Shown: positions 9,332 to 16,876, counted from the stretch's first letter. The stretch is DNA of 64,000 bases from Martinezella tropici (GCA_000799755.1 JUHI01000026.1:21778-85777); one strand, 5' to 3'. The notes: generated by a model from the letters alone, not told the origin. Translations and numbers: made by a program.

Positions 9332-10476
9332 CTAAACACCTCTTCCTTGACAATTTTGACCGGCCCACCGGTGTTCTTCCGCTCCTCCTCATGTTGAGGA
9401 CGAACGTCTGGCGGGATCGGCGTTGCGGCTGAGAAAACAAGCATGGGGGATTTTGCCCGCTCGGCAGGCCCACTGTGGCGCGGCGAGCTGGAAACATTCG
9501 CCGAAGTTCGGGTTGTGGGCGAGACAATCGGCGTGGCCGCTGTGCCGGTGTAATACCCGACGACACGGGTGACGTAGTCGGCGGTTTCGCGGATCAACGG
9601 CAGGGAATGGCGAAGGTCCACGTTGGGCTCGCCTGCATTATAGGCGGCAGCGACCAGCACAGGATTTCTGTACTTGGCGATCAGAACGCGAAGAAACCGC
9701 GTGCCCGCGCGGATGTTCTGTTCGGGATCGGTCAGATCAGTCGCACCGAAAGCATCACCGATCCGCGGCATAACCTGCATCAATCCGACGGCGCCGGCGG
9801 GGCTGACGAGGCGTGGATCGAAACTGGCATTCTCGGCTCGCATGACCGAAAGCACCCAATTCGGGTCAACGTCCTCCTTTCCGGCGATTGTCAGTGCGAG
9901 CCTGGCATAGCCCTCCGGGACTCCGGATAGAAGACTGGGACGGGCCTGTGTCGGCGTCGCGCTGACATCGATCTGAGGGTCAGTTGCCGGGTCGTTGATC
10001 GGAGGACCGGACGACTGATCGTGCGCGTAGACGCTGATAAGCGAATGCACGGCGCTGTCGCGCCGTGCATTCGTGCTGCCAGCCGCATCTCCGGATGATC
10101 GCCCAGCCCTGTCCGACCCTTCGATCACATCCAAGGGGGCAGCGCTGGATCGGAACAGATCTTCAACGATCGGTCCGTTAAATCGCTCGTCGAAGTTGGT
10201 GGAATCGATCGTCGGCACATCCTGCGACGAAGCAACAAAACCAGATGACGCCGGATTTGGTGGCGGTAGGACCGCGACCTTGTCCGCCTTCGGCTCAATG
10301 CCGCTCGAACGATGATCGACCTGTGGCGATATTCCCGAACTAATATGACCGCTGCTGTCGTCTGAGCCGGAGGCAAAACCTGTAAGTAATAAGGCCGATG
10401 TTCCGGCGATCCACAGTGCGCTTCGCGACCGTGTGTTGTGCGGTCTGTTTTCAGGCGAAAGCGGGACGCGTTCCAT
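9328..10476 (-). CDS. virB1: VirB1 lytic transglycosylase, first gene of virB operon
   Basis: VirB1-type peptidoglycan hydrolase, 382 residues from the ATG at 10476. A membrane or signal helix spans about 20-36, then a long low-complexity periplasmic region (about 40-185), then the SLT domain. Catalytic E215 lies in R-A-E-N-A-S-F, followed by S-P-A-G-A-V-G-L-M-Q and A-A-A-Y-N-A-G-E. A variable C-terminal tail follows, as in VirB1 where the tail can be processed (VirB1*). It is the first gene of the virB operon, and a perfect TTATAC-N4-GTATAA palindrome lies 18 bp before its start, suggesting repression or activation at that site. Confidence 0.9.
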   Translation of the reverse strand: MERVPLSPENRPHNTRSRSALWIAGTSALLLTGFASGSDDSSGHISSGISPQVDHRSSGIEPKADKVAVLPPPNPASSGFVASSQDVPTIDSTNFDERFNGPIVEDLFRSSAAPLDVIEGSDRAGRSSGDAAGSTNARRDSAVHSLISVYAHDQSSGPPINDPATDPQIDVSATPTQARPSLLSGVPEGYARLALTIAGKEDVDPNWVLSVMRAENASFDPRLVSPAGAVGLMQVMPRIGDAFGATDLTDPEQNIRAGTRFLRVLIAKYRNPVLVAAAYNAGEPNVDLRHSLPLIRETADYVTRVVGYYTGTAATPIVSPTTRTSANVSSSPRHSGPAERAKSPMLVFSAATPIPPDVRPQHEEERKNTGGPVKIVKEEVFR

Positions 10477-10493
10477 GGCTGAACCAGTGCAAA

Positions 10494-10509
10494 TTATACT
10501 GCGGTATAA
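10494..10509. promoter_or_regulatory. Palindromic operator candidate before virB1
   Basis: TTATACTGCGGTATAA: perfect 6-bp arms around 4 bp, ending 18 bp upstream of the virB1 ATG. The same arms and spacing occur at 11922-11937. The position over the expected promoter or leader of the virB operon suggests a binding site for a dimeric regulator. No regulator gene for it is recognised in the window. Confidence 0.6.
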
Positions 10510-10612
10510 GAATTTGAACTGCATTCCTCCACGGAAATCAACCCAAAAATTTAACTGGAGTGTAATTATGCCGTCGTGGCAAAAGGTAGGAGCGACGGTT
10601 TCCCGAGAAGAA

Positions 10613-11068
10613 TCAATCGCGTAGGCGTGACCATTTGTCTGGGTTCCAGCGATACTGGAGCTGTTCGCGGTCACCCAAAATGCGGGCGAGACGTACGGCC
10701 GTCCCGCCCTTGACCAGGACCGAACCAGCATCCGCACCTGATCGGGCGACAGAGATTCGGCACACGAAATTGGGCAATTCCGGTTGTATCCTCGTCACCT
10801 GATAGCAGGACTCGACTTGGTAGCGTTGGCCATCGTCGGCAATCGACAGGCCCCTCTCCTGGACGGGACCAAGACGCTGGCGTCCGAATTCGGTGCCATA
10901 TTCCAGCACGCATTCGACGATGTTGTCCCGATAGGCTTTGCAAGCTGTGAGGCTGAGATACGCAAACGGCGCCCGCGGCTGTGGTCGCGGCCCCTCAACC
11001 TGATGAGCACATCCGGCCAGCACAGTAATCGCCGCCAGAGATCCGAAGAGCTTCGTGAAAGTCCGCAT
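10613..11068 (-). CDS. Small lipoprotein upstream of virB operon
   Basis: A 151-residue lipoprotein of unknown function. The ATG at 11068 gives a signal sequence with lipobox V-L-A-G-C (cysteine about residue 19). The mature part carries cysteines at C-K-A-Y, V-E-C-V, S-C-Y and F-V-C-R, enough for two disulfides. It lies 11 bp after the stop of the CxxC protein gene and 137 bp before virB1 on the same strand, so it is probably co-transcribed with the former. Its placement next to the secretion operon suggests an envelope role in conjugation, for example VirB7-like or exclusion, but no family is recognised. Confidence 0.75.
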   Translation of the reverse strand: MRTFTKLFGSLAAITVLAGCAHQVEGPRPQPRAPFAYLSLTACKAYRDNIVECVLEYGTEFGRQRLGPVQERGLSIADDGQRYQVESCYQVTRIQPELPNFVCRISVARSGADAGSVLVKGGTAVRLARILGDREQLQYRWNPDKWSRLRD

Positions 11069-11079
11069 AGTGTTGCTTT

Positions 11080-11862
11080 CTAGCTTGCCTGCCGATAACC
11101 GGCATTTTCGAGGGCTTCGAGAAAAAGATCGCGGGCAAGCCCGCAATAGGGTGAGGATGGCTGAGCTAGGTGAAGCTGGGTGAGCATCAAACCGAGGTCG
11201 AAGATGGTTGTCACGACGTCCTTCAGGTCATCGTTGAAGGCGTCGCGCAACATCTCGCGGCCCTCGTGGCCTTTGACCACGATGGTGTAGTCATCACGTG
11301 CAACGCTATGCCAGAGTTCGATCGTGCCGGTTTCGCCGATTTCGCTTTCCGTGTCGCAGACTAGCAAGAGTGCATAATCCGGATCGCGCATTGCGCTTTC
11401 CTCTATAGAGGTCTCCCCACAAAACTCCGTCAGCACCGCGTCAGAGGCAAAGAGTAGCAAGCGCTCATTCACTAGAAGGCGCTCTTGGCCAAGTCGAACA
11501 AAGCCGTTCATGACCGCGGAGCGGATTGCAGCGGGTGGAAGATTTTCTGCGCAGTGTTCGCAAATCGATGTCAATTGGCCGCCCAGAAAAGCGAAGGCGC
11601 TATGGAAGCGATTGACGACGGATCGCTCAACATTTTCGGTCTGGCCGCCCAGCGCCTCGACGAATGCGAATGCATCAAGTGGCCCGTGGGACTTCACCAG
11701 TATTTCGCATCCCGGCGCGGACCCTGCGTCACCCAACAAACTCGAAGGGCCAACCACGACAGCGGCGGACCGCGTCTGTGCACCACAGCCCGGGCAGTCC
11801 GCTGAAAATGGCACCTTGTACCATTCTTTCGTCAGGAGGGATCGATTGTGTATCAGTGTCAA
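11080..11862 (-). CDS. Unknown protein with two CxxC motifs
   Basis: 260 residues, no family recognised. There are two CxxC pairs: C-P-G-C at about residue 24 and C-E-H-C about 80 residues later, spaced like a split zinc-binding site. No signal peptide is apparent, so it is likely cytoplasmic. The rest is acidic and helical, with an aspartate-rich block about 40 residues from the end. It is the first gene of a two-gene unit with the small lipoprotein, and its start lies 60 bp from a copy of the palindrome found before virB1, so it is probably controlled together with the secretion operon. It lacks a visible helix-turn-helix, so it is not an obvious regulator. Confidence 0.65.
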   Translation of the reverse strand: MTLIHNRSLLTKEWYKVPFSADCPGCGAQTRSAAVVVGPSSLLGDAGSAPGCEILVKSHGPLDAFAFVEALGGQTENVERSVVNRFHSAFAFLGGQLTSICEHCAENLPPAAIRSAVMNGFVRLGQERLLVNERLLLFASDAVLTEFCGETSIEESAMRDPDYALLLVCDTESEIGETGTIELWHSVARDDYTIVVKGHEGREMLRDAFNDDLKDVVTTIFDLGLMLTQLHLAQPSSPYCGLARDLFLEALENAGYRQAS

Positions 11863-11921
11863 ACCCCATTCTTGAAGAAACTGAATACCGCCTGGTCCGC
11901 AGCTTTGACCGAATGAATAAC

Positions 11922-11937
11922 TTATACTCCGGTATAA
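11922..11937. promoter_or_regulatory. Second copy of the virB-type palindrome
   Basis: TTATACTCCGGTATAA: the same 6-bp arms and 4-bp spacer as at 10494-10509, centred about 67 bp upstream of the CxxC gene start. A repeated exact geometry in two promoters of neighbouring same-strand units argues for a real operator. Confidence 0.6.
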
Positions 11938-12193
11938 TTTTATCAGTAGCAGATGGCTTGCTCAAGCGGGAAAAAGCCTGATACTTAGACATGTCGGGGT
12001 CCGTGGTAGATATGTAGATGCTCGGTTGATCACGTCGCTCAGTTGGCCCCGCTAACGCTGACGGTTTCAATAGAGGCGTTGCCGAAGTCATGTTGTCGCC
12101 GTCTTGGTTGTTGCGAAAACCGCAGCAACCAGGATTGCGATTATAACCTTGCCAATTGAGGGAATGTCCAAAGACGCAGACCGCGGGGACGCG

Positions 12194-12609
12194 CTTTCAC
12201 CGTTTCGCGAAATGGGTGAATCCCTCATTCACCGATGCGCCGGATCGCTCAAATGCCTGTTCGCAGAATGAGCTGTTCGCTGAGCCGCCCAATCGCGCGC
12301 CCACGCAAACACCCATTGAGCGATCTGCGTATTCACCGATTCGCTGATTAACGGGATCGCCTAAACACGCATTCGCCGGATCGGTGTCTCACCATTTCAC
12401 GGATTTGCTGCTTCGCCGATCTGCCGTTTCACCCGATGGCCCAATCACTGCTCCACTCATTCGCCGACGTACCGATACGCCCAAACGGTGACGCACCTAT
12501 TCACATATGCACGGATTCGCCTATTCGCACATTCGCAAGCCGGTCCAATCGGCGAACCACCTATCGACGGGTTCGCCCATTCGCCGATTAGCGCAAGCGC
12601 CTGATCTCC
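12194..12609. repeat. 52-unit degenerate 8-bp periodic array
   Basis: Cut into 8-mers from 12194, the sequence gives 52 consecutive units with no insertion or deletion. The approximate consensus is NATTCGCC; units such as CATTCGCC, GATTCGCC and TATTCACC recur throughout. Most units end in CC, CG, CT or GC, and many have TTC or ATC at positions 3-5. The phase is kept over 416 bp although individual units have drifted. The period is not a multiple of 3, so this is not a protein repeat. Confidence 0.8.
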
Positions 12610-12809
12610 TAGATGCTGCTGCATTTCACAGCGGCCGGAGACTCTTGCCCCAAAGAGCCGGCTCCCAGCCTCCCCTCCTACCGGCTCGACGTCTCTCCCT
12701 CATGGCCTTGTTTCGTTTGAGAAATGAAAGACCGGGAAACCCTCGCTCGCCTTTGAGGCGATCGCCCCTCGGGCGAAACGGCTAATGGTATACCAATAGC
12801 CTATCCTGC

Positions 12810-12956
12810 CATCTTCTAACCAATCGGCCTGGCCACCGTGCCCGAGGCGCCGATGCTGTTGCGAGTCGTCAGACAAAGCAACAGCGATCACAGGCTATGG
12901 CCTGTGATCCGCGCCCGAGGAACAGCACGGTGGCCAGGCCGATTGGTTAGAAGATG
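12810..12956. repeat. 147-bp nested inverted-repeat structure
   Basis: Perfect 31-bp arms at 12810-12840 and 12926-12956 enclose two further inverted repeats: 8-bp arms at 12855-12862 and 12878-12885, and 10-bp arms at 12886-12895 and 12900-12909. The whole could fold as a long stem with two side hairpins. It could be a short non-autonomous element, a transfer-origin-like structure or a structured RNA. No target duplication is evident at its edges. Confidence 0.7.
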
Positions 12957-13052
12957 CTGAAGCGAGCCGTCGTCGTGAGCAGTCGAGAGAACCGTCACCG
13001 GAGGTGACGGGTATCAACGACATGCGAACGATGAGACGGCGAGCGCCCCGCA

Positions 13053-13120
13053 GGAGAGGACGAGCACCTGGAGCGAATGCCCGAAGCATGAGGGCGTAGC
13101 GCAAGGTACTCGTCCTCTCC
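13053..13120. repeat. 16-bp inverted repeat, 36-nt spacer
   Basis: Arms at 13053-13068 and 13105-13120 match in 15 of 16 positions, around the core GGAGAGGACGAG. It lies in the same non-coding region as the 31-bp repeat. No function is assigned. Confidence 0.55.
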
Positions 13121-13296
13121 GTCTTGTTTGGGGAAGTCGCGGCAGCGTCCGCTTAACCGGCCCGAAAGGCCGGGCGGGTCTCGACCCGCACCACAGGGAG
13201 AGGGGAGTTTGAGGGGAGAGGCGGCAAGTCTTTCTCCTCAAAACCGTGCGCAGGCTCGATGCCTGCAAGCGGTCAAGCCAACGCAAAAGACGAAAG

Positions 13297-13325
13297 GCGA
13301 GAGGCGGCTCCGCCGCCTCTCGCCC
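13297..13325 (-). terminator. GC-rich hairpin after the 160-residue gene
   Basis: A perfect 12-bp stem (GGCGAGAGGCGG and its complement) with a 5-nt loop, ending 8 bp beyond the stop of the minus-strand gene at 13333. There is no clear T-run, so it may act as a factor-assisted terminator or a transcript stabiliser. Confidence 0.55.
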
Positions 13326-13332
13326 TGCAACC

Positions 13333-13815
13333 TCAATCGTAGACGACGCGCGCAACGCTGATGGCGATGCCGGTCTCGCGCGCAATATCACGGATGATCG
13401 TAGCGAGGGGACCGATCTCCGTATCGCTCACAGAGACGGTCGTCGGATAGCTGATCTCGATGCCGTCGCAGTCTGCCGACAGTGCGTTATACCACTCGCC
13501 GCCGTCGACCCGATATTCGTGGGTGTCGAAATCGATCTCCAACTCATCCAGCAGGACAATCCTGCAGCGGGCGAGGATTTCTTCCGCACCTTGAAGCTCG
13601 CACGAGATCATGCCGTCTGGATCATCTCCAGAAAGCAGCTCGCGCTGCAGATCCATGATGTGGCGCGTCGAGTCGATCGCTGCATCGAGACCGGCCAGCA
13701 GGCGGTCGTGGAGCGTCTTTGAGAATTCATCCTCGCAACCGATACGGTTTGCGCTCACGAGAAGCTTGAAGCCAGCGAGCTTGGCATAGAACATGAGAAA
13801 GTTGAAATCAGACAT
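13333..13815 (-). CDS. Conserved-looking plasmid protein of unknown function
   Basis: 160 residues from the ATG at 13815, which has a purine-rich ribosome site 8 bp upstream. Soluble, acidic (many D/E in the second half, for example D-E-L-E-I-D-F-D), with cysteines scattered and no membrane segment. No family is recognised. It is preceded by a GC-rich leader (13866-13987) that is repeated in front of the 54-residue gene at 14846, suggesting shared control of these small backbone genes. It ends just before a strong hairpin. Confidence 0.7.
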   Translation of the reverse strand: MSDFNFLMFYAKLAGFKLLVSANRIGCEDEFSKTLHDRLLAGLDAAIDSTRHIMDLQRELLSGDDPDGMISCELQGAEEILARCRIVLLDELEIDFDTHEYRVDGGEWYNALSADCDGIEISYPTTVSVSDTEIGPLATIIRDIARETGIAISVARVVYD

Positions 13816-14316
13816 AAGAAGCCTCCTTTTCGTTCTGACGAAAAGGCGCCCGCATTGGCGACCCAAGGGGTCAAGGATCGCGATTAGCGACCGCCAGCGG
13901 CGGCGAGCGGAGGAACCGATTTTTTCGTCGTGTCGCGTCAGCGGCGCGGCGGAAAAATTGGAGGGGCCGCGATGTCCTTGAGGCCGCCGGGGCGAATGCG
14001 ACAATAGGAAGTCAGAGAGAGATAGACCACGGCGCCGGCAGGCGCCGTGACCGCTTGCCGAGCGCAGCCGGCCCTGCAGTCTTTCCGCTTCCCCTGACGC
14101 CCGACAATCGCGCTAGGGCGCGGCAACCGCGAGAGGGGCGTGACCCGAATGGGCGGAGACCGCCTGCGGACTCCGTGAGCGAAAGTGAATAGCACCGTCC
14201 GCCGCAAGCGGCTCGCCCGGGTCATCCACCAATCATCATCGCCGTGAATCAATCAACACCGGCCGATTCAAATATGTCGTTGGACGCAAAGAGTTCCGTG
14301 TCCGATTCTGTGTTCC
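13816..14316. other. Intergenic region with leader copy 1
   Basis: A divergent spacer between the 160-residue minus-strand gene and the plus-strand WGR gene. It contains leader copy 1 (13866-13987) and a hairpin-rich GC stretch (for example GGCGCCGGCAGGCGCC near 14032). No further gene is credible. Confidence 0.6.
13866..13987 (-). promoter_or_regulatory. Leader element, copy 1
   Basis: About 120 bp that aligns with 14901-15018: both begin (plus strand) with GGGGTCAAGGATCGCG, contain CCGATTTT and AAAATTGG as opposing arms, and end in GTCCTTGA. Both begin 51-55 bp upstream of the start codon of a minus-strand gene. It may be a promoter region or a structured 5' leader. Confidence 0.55.
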
Positions 14317-14586
14317 ATGATCGCGCAGCGCTACCAGCTCTATGTCGAACGCACGGACGCCAGGAAGAACATGGCGCGCTACTATGCGATGTCGATCGAG
14401 CACAACCTGTTCGGCGAAGCCTGTCTGATCCGCCGATGGGGCCGCATCGGTGCCAGAGGCCAAAGACTGATCCATCATTTCGAGACGGAAGAGGAAGCGG
14501 TTGGGCTCTTCCTCCAACTCCTGCGGCAGAAGCGGAGGCGCGGCTACGGCCCGAGATCACGTTTACCGCGAGAGGTGATTGCTTGA
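14317..14586 (+). CDS. WGR-domain protein
   Basis: An 89-residue protein that is almost entirely one WGR domain, the small nucleic-acid-associated fold named after its motif and known from PARP proteins and MolR. Visible hallmarks are Y-x-L-Y-V-E-R near the start, M-A-R-Y-Y-A-M-S-I-E, then R-R-W-G-R-I-G-x-x-G-Q and a C-terminal helix with E-A-V-G-L-F-L. Stand-alone WGR proteins of this size are common on rhizobial plasmids. The start at 14317 is favoured over an internal ATG at 14371 because the first strand would otherwise be lost. It is the only plus-strand gene in this stretch besides HU. Its substrate is unknown. Confidence 0.85.
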   Translation: MIAQRYQLYVERTDARKNMARYYAMSIEHNLFGEACLIRRWGRIGARGQRLIHHFETEEEAVGLFLQLLRQKRRRGYGPRSRLPREVIA

Positions 14587-14681
14587 TCGATGACGGATGG
14601 AGGGACGGCCAAGCGATGCTTCGGGCGTGACGCGCCGGTCGACCCGGCGCATCACACCAGGCGACATGGCAAAGGCCTCCC

Positions 14682-14846
14682 TCAGAAGGGTGGCTCGGCG
14701 TCGATTGCGCCTTCCTGCTCTGCGGTGATCACGGCCAGTTCGGCGCGTGCTAGCTCCAGCTCGGATTCGATTTCGCGGCGTTCGGCCGGGTCGATTGCTT
14801 CGCGCAGTTCGAGGCAAAGCTCTTCAATGTATTGTTCCAGAAGCAT
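14682..14846 (-). CDS. 54-residue helical plasmid protein
   Basis: A small acidic protein, 54 residues, starting L-L-E-Q-Y-I-E-E-L and ending A-E-P-P-F. It is predicted to form one or two long amphipathic helices (L-E-L-A-R-A-E-L-A-V-I), probably a coiled coil. Proteins of this pattern accompany the WGR and DUF736 genes on rhizobial plasmids from memory of such loci; no function is known. A ribosome site GGAGAC precedes the ATG, and leader copy 2 lies 55 bp upstream. Confidence 0.7.
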   Translation of the reverse strand: MLLEQYIEELCLELREAIDPAERREIESELELARAELAVITAEQEGAIDAEPPF

Positions 14847-15241
14847 CGTCGTCTCCTTGACGTTTGTGAAAGACGACGCGCGCGGTCATGGGGGCGTGGC
14901 GGGGTCAAGGATCGCGCCAGCGACCGGCGGAGCCGGCGAGTGGGGGAGCCGATTTTGTCGGAGCGCAGGGAACCGGAGCGGAGGCAAAATTGGGGGCACC
15001 GCTCGTCCTTGATGCCGTCATGCACCCATGACATCCTCGGACGGACTGAGCAGACATTTCCTCTCCGTATCGCACCCGAAACCGAAGGCGGGCTCGATGC
15101 CCGTCTTCGGGTCATCTGACCTGTCGCACGTGAATAACTGTGGAGATCCCGGAGTTTCCGGCCATTTGCAGCAGCGTGTCGATGACAGTTCCTGATGGCG
15201 ATGGCAGGGATTCCGGGTCAAACACGATGCGGAGACATGAA
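14847..15241. other. Spacer with leader copy 2
   Basis: A divergent spacer between the 54-residue gene and the HU gene. The left half holds leader copy 2. The right half (15020-15241) presumably carries the HU promoter. No gene is seen. Confidence 0.55.
14901..15018 (-). promoter_or_regulatory. Leader element, copy 2
   Basis: The second copy of the leader described at 13866-13987. The arms CCGATTTTGTC and GCAAAATTGG are conserved as an inverted pair although the bases between them differ, which suggests that pairing is maintained. Confidence 0.55.
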
Positions 15242-15520
15242 ATGACCACCACCAATGAAATCGCCGACAAGATTGCAGGCGAGCACCGCCTTACAAAGGT
15301 TCAGGGAAAAGCCATCGTCGAGGCGGTCATCGCCTCGATCACCGCGGCGGCGGTGGCCGGCAACGAGACCTCCCTCCCCGGCTTCGGCAAGTTTAAAGTC
15401 AAAGAAACGCCGGAGCGCGAGGCTCGCAATCCCGCGACTGGCGCGACGATCAAGGTTGCCGCCGCGAAAAAACTGGCGTTCACGCCAGCCAAGGCTCTCA
15501 AGGATGCGCTGAACAAGTAA
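15242..15520 (+). CDS. HU-family DNA-binding protein
   Basis: A nucleoid-associated HU/IHF protein, 92 residues from the ATG at 15242 (GGAG ribosome site 7-8 bp upstream; an in-frame ATG at 15227 is less likely). It has the N-terminal helical dimerisation half, the G-F-G-K-F signature (about residue 49), the DNA-minor-groove arm with R-N-P-A-T-G (about 62-67) and the C-terminal A-F-T-P-A-K-A-L-K-D. All key residues are present. It would bend or wrap plasmid DNA. It stands alone on the plus strand, followed by a terminator. Confidence 0.94.
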   Translation: MTTTNEIADKIAGEHRLTKVQGKAIVEAVIASITAAAVAGNETSLPGFGKFKVKETPEREARNPATGATIKVAAAKKLAFTPAKALKDALNK

Positions 15521-15539
15521 TCTTGCCAGACAAGCAAAA

Positions 15540-15568
15540 AAATAGTCCGGCGCCGTGCCGGGCTATTT
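15540..15568. terminator. Terminator between HU and a convergent gene
   Basis: Stem AAATAG-CCGGC paired with GCCGG-CTATTT, with an A-run before it and T-run within it, 20 bp after the HU stop and 17 bp before the stop of the minus-strand gene at 15585. It is probably bidirectional. Confidence 0.7.
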
Positions 15569-15584
15569 CCGTTCTGAATTTGCA

Positions 15585-15917
15585 TCAGCGCGCGGACGTC
15601 CGCTCAAGGAGATCCTGGATGATCGTGTCGCTGACCGCGTGATGCGCTTCGCGGGCATGGTCGTCCAGCAGCTTGTGAAGAATGCCGGACGCCAAGGGTA
15701 TGAAGTCGAAACCGCGTGCGATTGCCGCGGTCCTCAGTTGCGACAGTGTTTCGAACTCCCGGAACTCCCTGCCCAGCCAGAGTTCAAGATCCTCGCCATC
15801 CGCGTCCGGAAATGCTTGGAGGAAGAACGTCTGAAGCGGGCGGTCGTAGCCGATAGTGGCATCCGGGTCAGCGTGGCGGGATGCGGTTCGGGTGACAGTG
15901 ATCGTGTAGCGGCTCAT
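15585..15917 (-). CDS. Conserved-looking plasmid protein next to DUF736
   Basis: 110 residues from the ATG at 15917 with GGAGG upstream. Begins S-R-Y-T-I-T-V-T-R-T and contains D-A-T-I-G-Y-D-R-P-L-Q-T-F-F-L-Q and L-W-L-G, a beta-rich first half and helical second half. It lies 56 bp downstream of the DUF736 gene on the same strand, a pairing I associate with rhizobial plasmids. No known domain or enzymatic motif was recognised; the role is unknown. Confidence 0.75.
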   Translation of the reverse strand: MSRYTITVTRTASRHADPDATIGYDRPLQTFFLQAFPDADGEDLELWLGREFREFETLSQLRTAAIARGFDFIPLASGILHKLLDDHAREAHHAVSDTIIQDLLERTSAR

Positions 15918-15973
15918 GGCGGCCTCCTTTGGAATGAGGACGCCGGCCCCGATTTCGGGGCCGGCGGTCCGGT

Positions 15974-16297
15974 TCAGGCCGGGCTGTTCCAGAGGATGAC
16001 CTTCTTGCCGGGCTCGCCACCGGGGGCGGGGGCGACGTTGCCGAAGATCACGCCGATTTCGGGTGCTTCGAGCTTCGTAGAGATGTACTCCTCGCCGGTC
16101 TGGCGGGAGATGCGGTTCCAGCCTGCGCCGATCTCGAAGCCGGTCTTGCGGTGGATGATGCGGTAGTCCGGGGCTTCCTCGCTCGCCTTGTTGGCGTTCG
16201 GGACGAGGGCGATCGGGGCGTTGACGCGGATGGTGGCGAAGATGCCTTCGAGTGTGCCGTCGGTCTTTTCGGTGAGGGTTGCGATCGTGGTAGCCAT
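15974..16297 (-). CDS. DUF736 family protein
   Basis: 107 residues with the DUF736 pattern: A-T-I-A-T-L-T-x-K-x-D-G-x-L-x-G near the start, A-P-D-Y-R-I in the middle and E-I-G-A-G-W-N near residue 56, followed by Y-I-S-T-K-L-E-A-P. The family is nearly restricted to alphaproteobacterial plasmids and integrative elements and has no established function. It may act in DNA maintenance, judging by neighbours. It has a strong ribosome site (GGAGA) and a long GC-rich leader upstream. Confidence 0.9.
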   Translation of the reverse strand: MATTIATLTEKTDGTLEGIFATIRVNAPIALVPNANKASEEAPDYRIIHRKTGFEIGAGWNRISRQTGEEYISTKLEAPEIGVIFGNVAPAPGGEPGKKVILWNSPA

Positions 16298-16876
16298 GGT
16301 GGTGTCTCCTTCGTTGCATCGGGACCATTCCCGATGGCGCCCGAAGAAGGGGCCGCGCCGCAGGCGTCACCGGAGCGCAGCGCAGGGGAACCCCTTGCGG
16401 GTTGACGCTGGTCGCGGCCGGTCCCTTAGAAAGGCGACATGAAGAACGGGAATGGTCTCTGAGTGCGACGTCGGCGGGAGTCCTGTCGTGGCGACCGGTT
16501 TGCGGCCCGCCGGACGTGCAGCGCTCGTGTCGGGCATTGCCGGCGTTCAGGTCAATGCACTCTCGCTGTCAATGGGCTGAACTAGATGCGTCTGATCCGC
16601 CCGACCTAGCCTATCGCCGTCTGCACAGACCGCTTCGGTCAACGCTGCATTCGAATTGCCATCCACCCTGACGGGACTTCAGTTGCACTGAAGCTCTTGT
16701 GGGTGACCGGGCATGATTTCGGGGCGTTGCTCCGGCGTCCGGTGATGGAGAGGTGCCAAGATCGGTCGAGAACGGCCGGCAGCCTGCCAGCCGACGCTGC
16801 CAGGGTCGGCATTGAGCATCGACGGCGCGCCAGCGATACCCAACGGCGGAAGACACACCCGGGATGCCGGCACGCC
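16298..16876. other. Leader of DUF736 gene and gene-free spacer
   Basis: 16323-16333 (GACCATTCCCG) and 16447-16457 form a perfect 11-bp inverted repeat around a GC-rich 113-nt segment just upstream of the DUF736 gene. The remainder to 16876 has open frames but none with a believable start or family. It looks like decayed sequence between the DUF736 gene and the toxin gene. Confidence 0.5.

Larger units (their letters stand above)
11938..13332. other. 1.4-kb non-coding structured region
   Basis: No open frame here has a credible start, codon pattern or family. The region holds an 8-bp periodic array (12194-12609), a GC-rich stretch, a 31-bp inverted repeat with nested hairpins (12810-12956), a 16-bp imperfect inverted repeat (13053-13120) and a terminator hairpin (13297-13325). 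It separates the secretion operon from the plasmid-backbone genes. Functions such as centromere, transfer origin or RNA gene are possible but unproven. Confidence 0.7.

Noticed and set aside
1..10476. A relaxase, coupling protein or transfer origin for the secretion operon
   Set aside because: No VirD4/TraG or relaxase motif was found anywhere in the window, so the system cannot be called a complete conjugation module from this sequence.
12194..12609. Short regular repeats resembling a CRISPR array
   Set aside because: The repeat unit is 8 bp with no separate spacers, and no cas gene is present.
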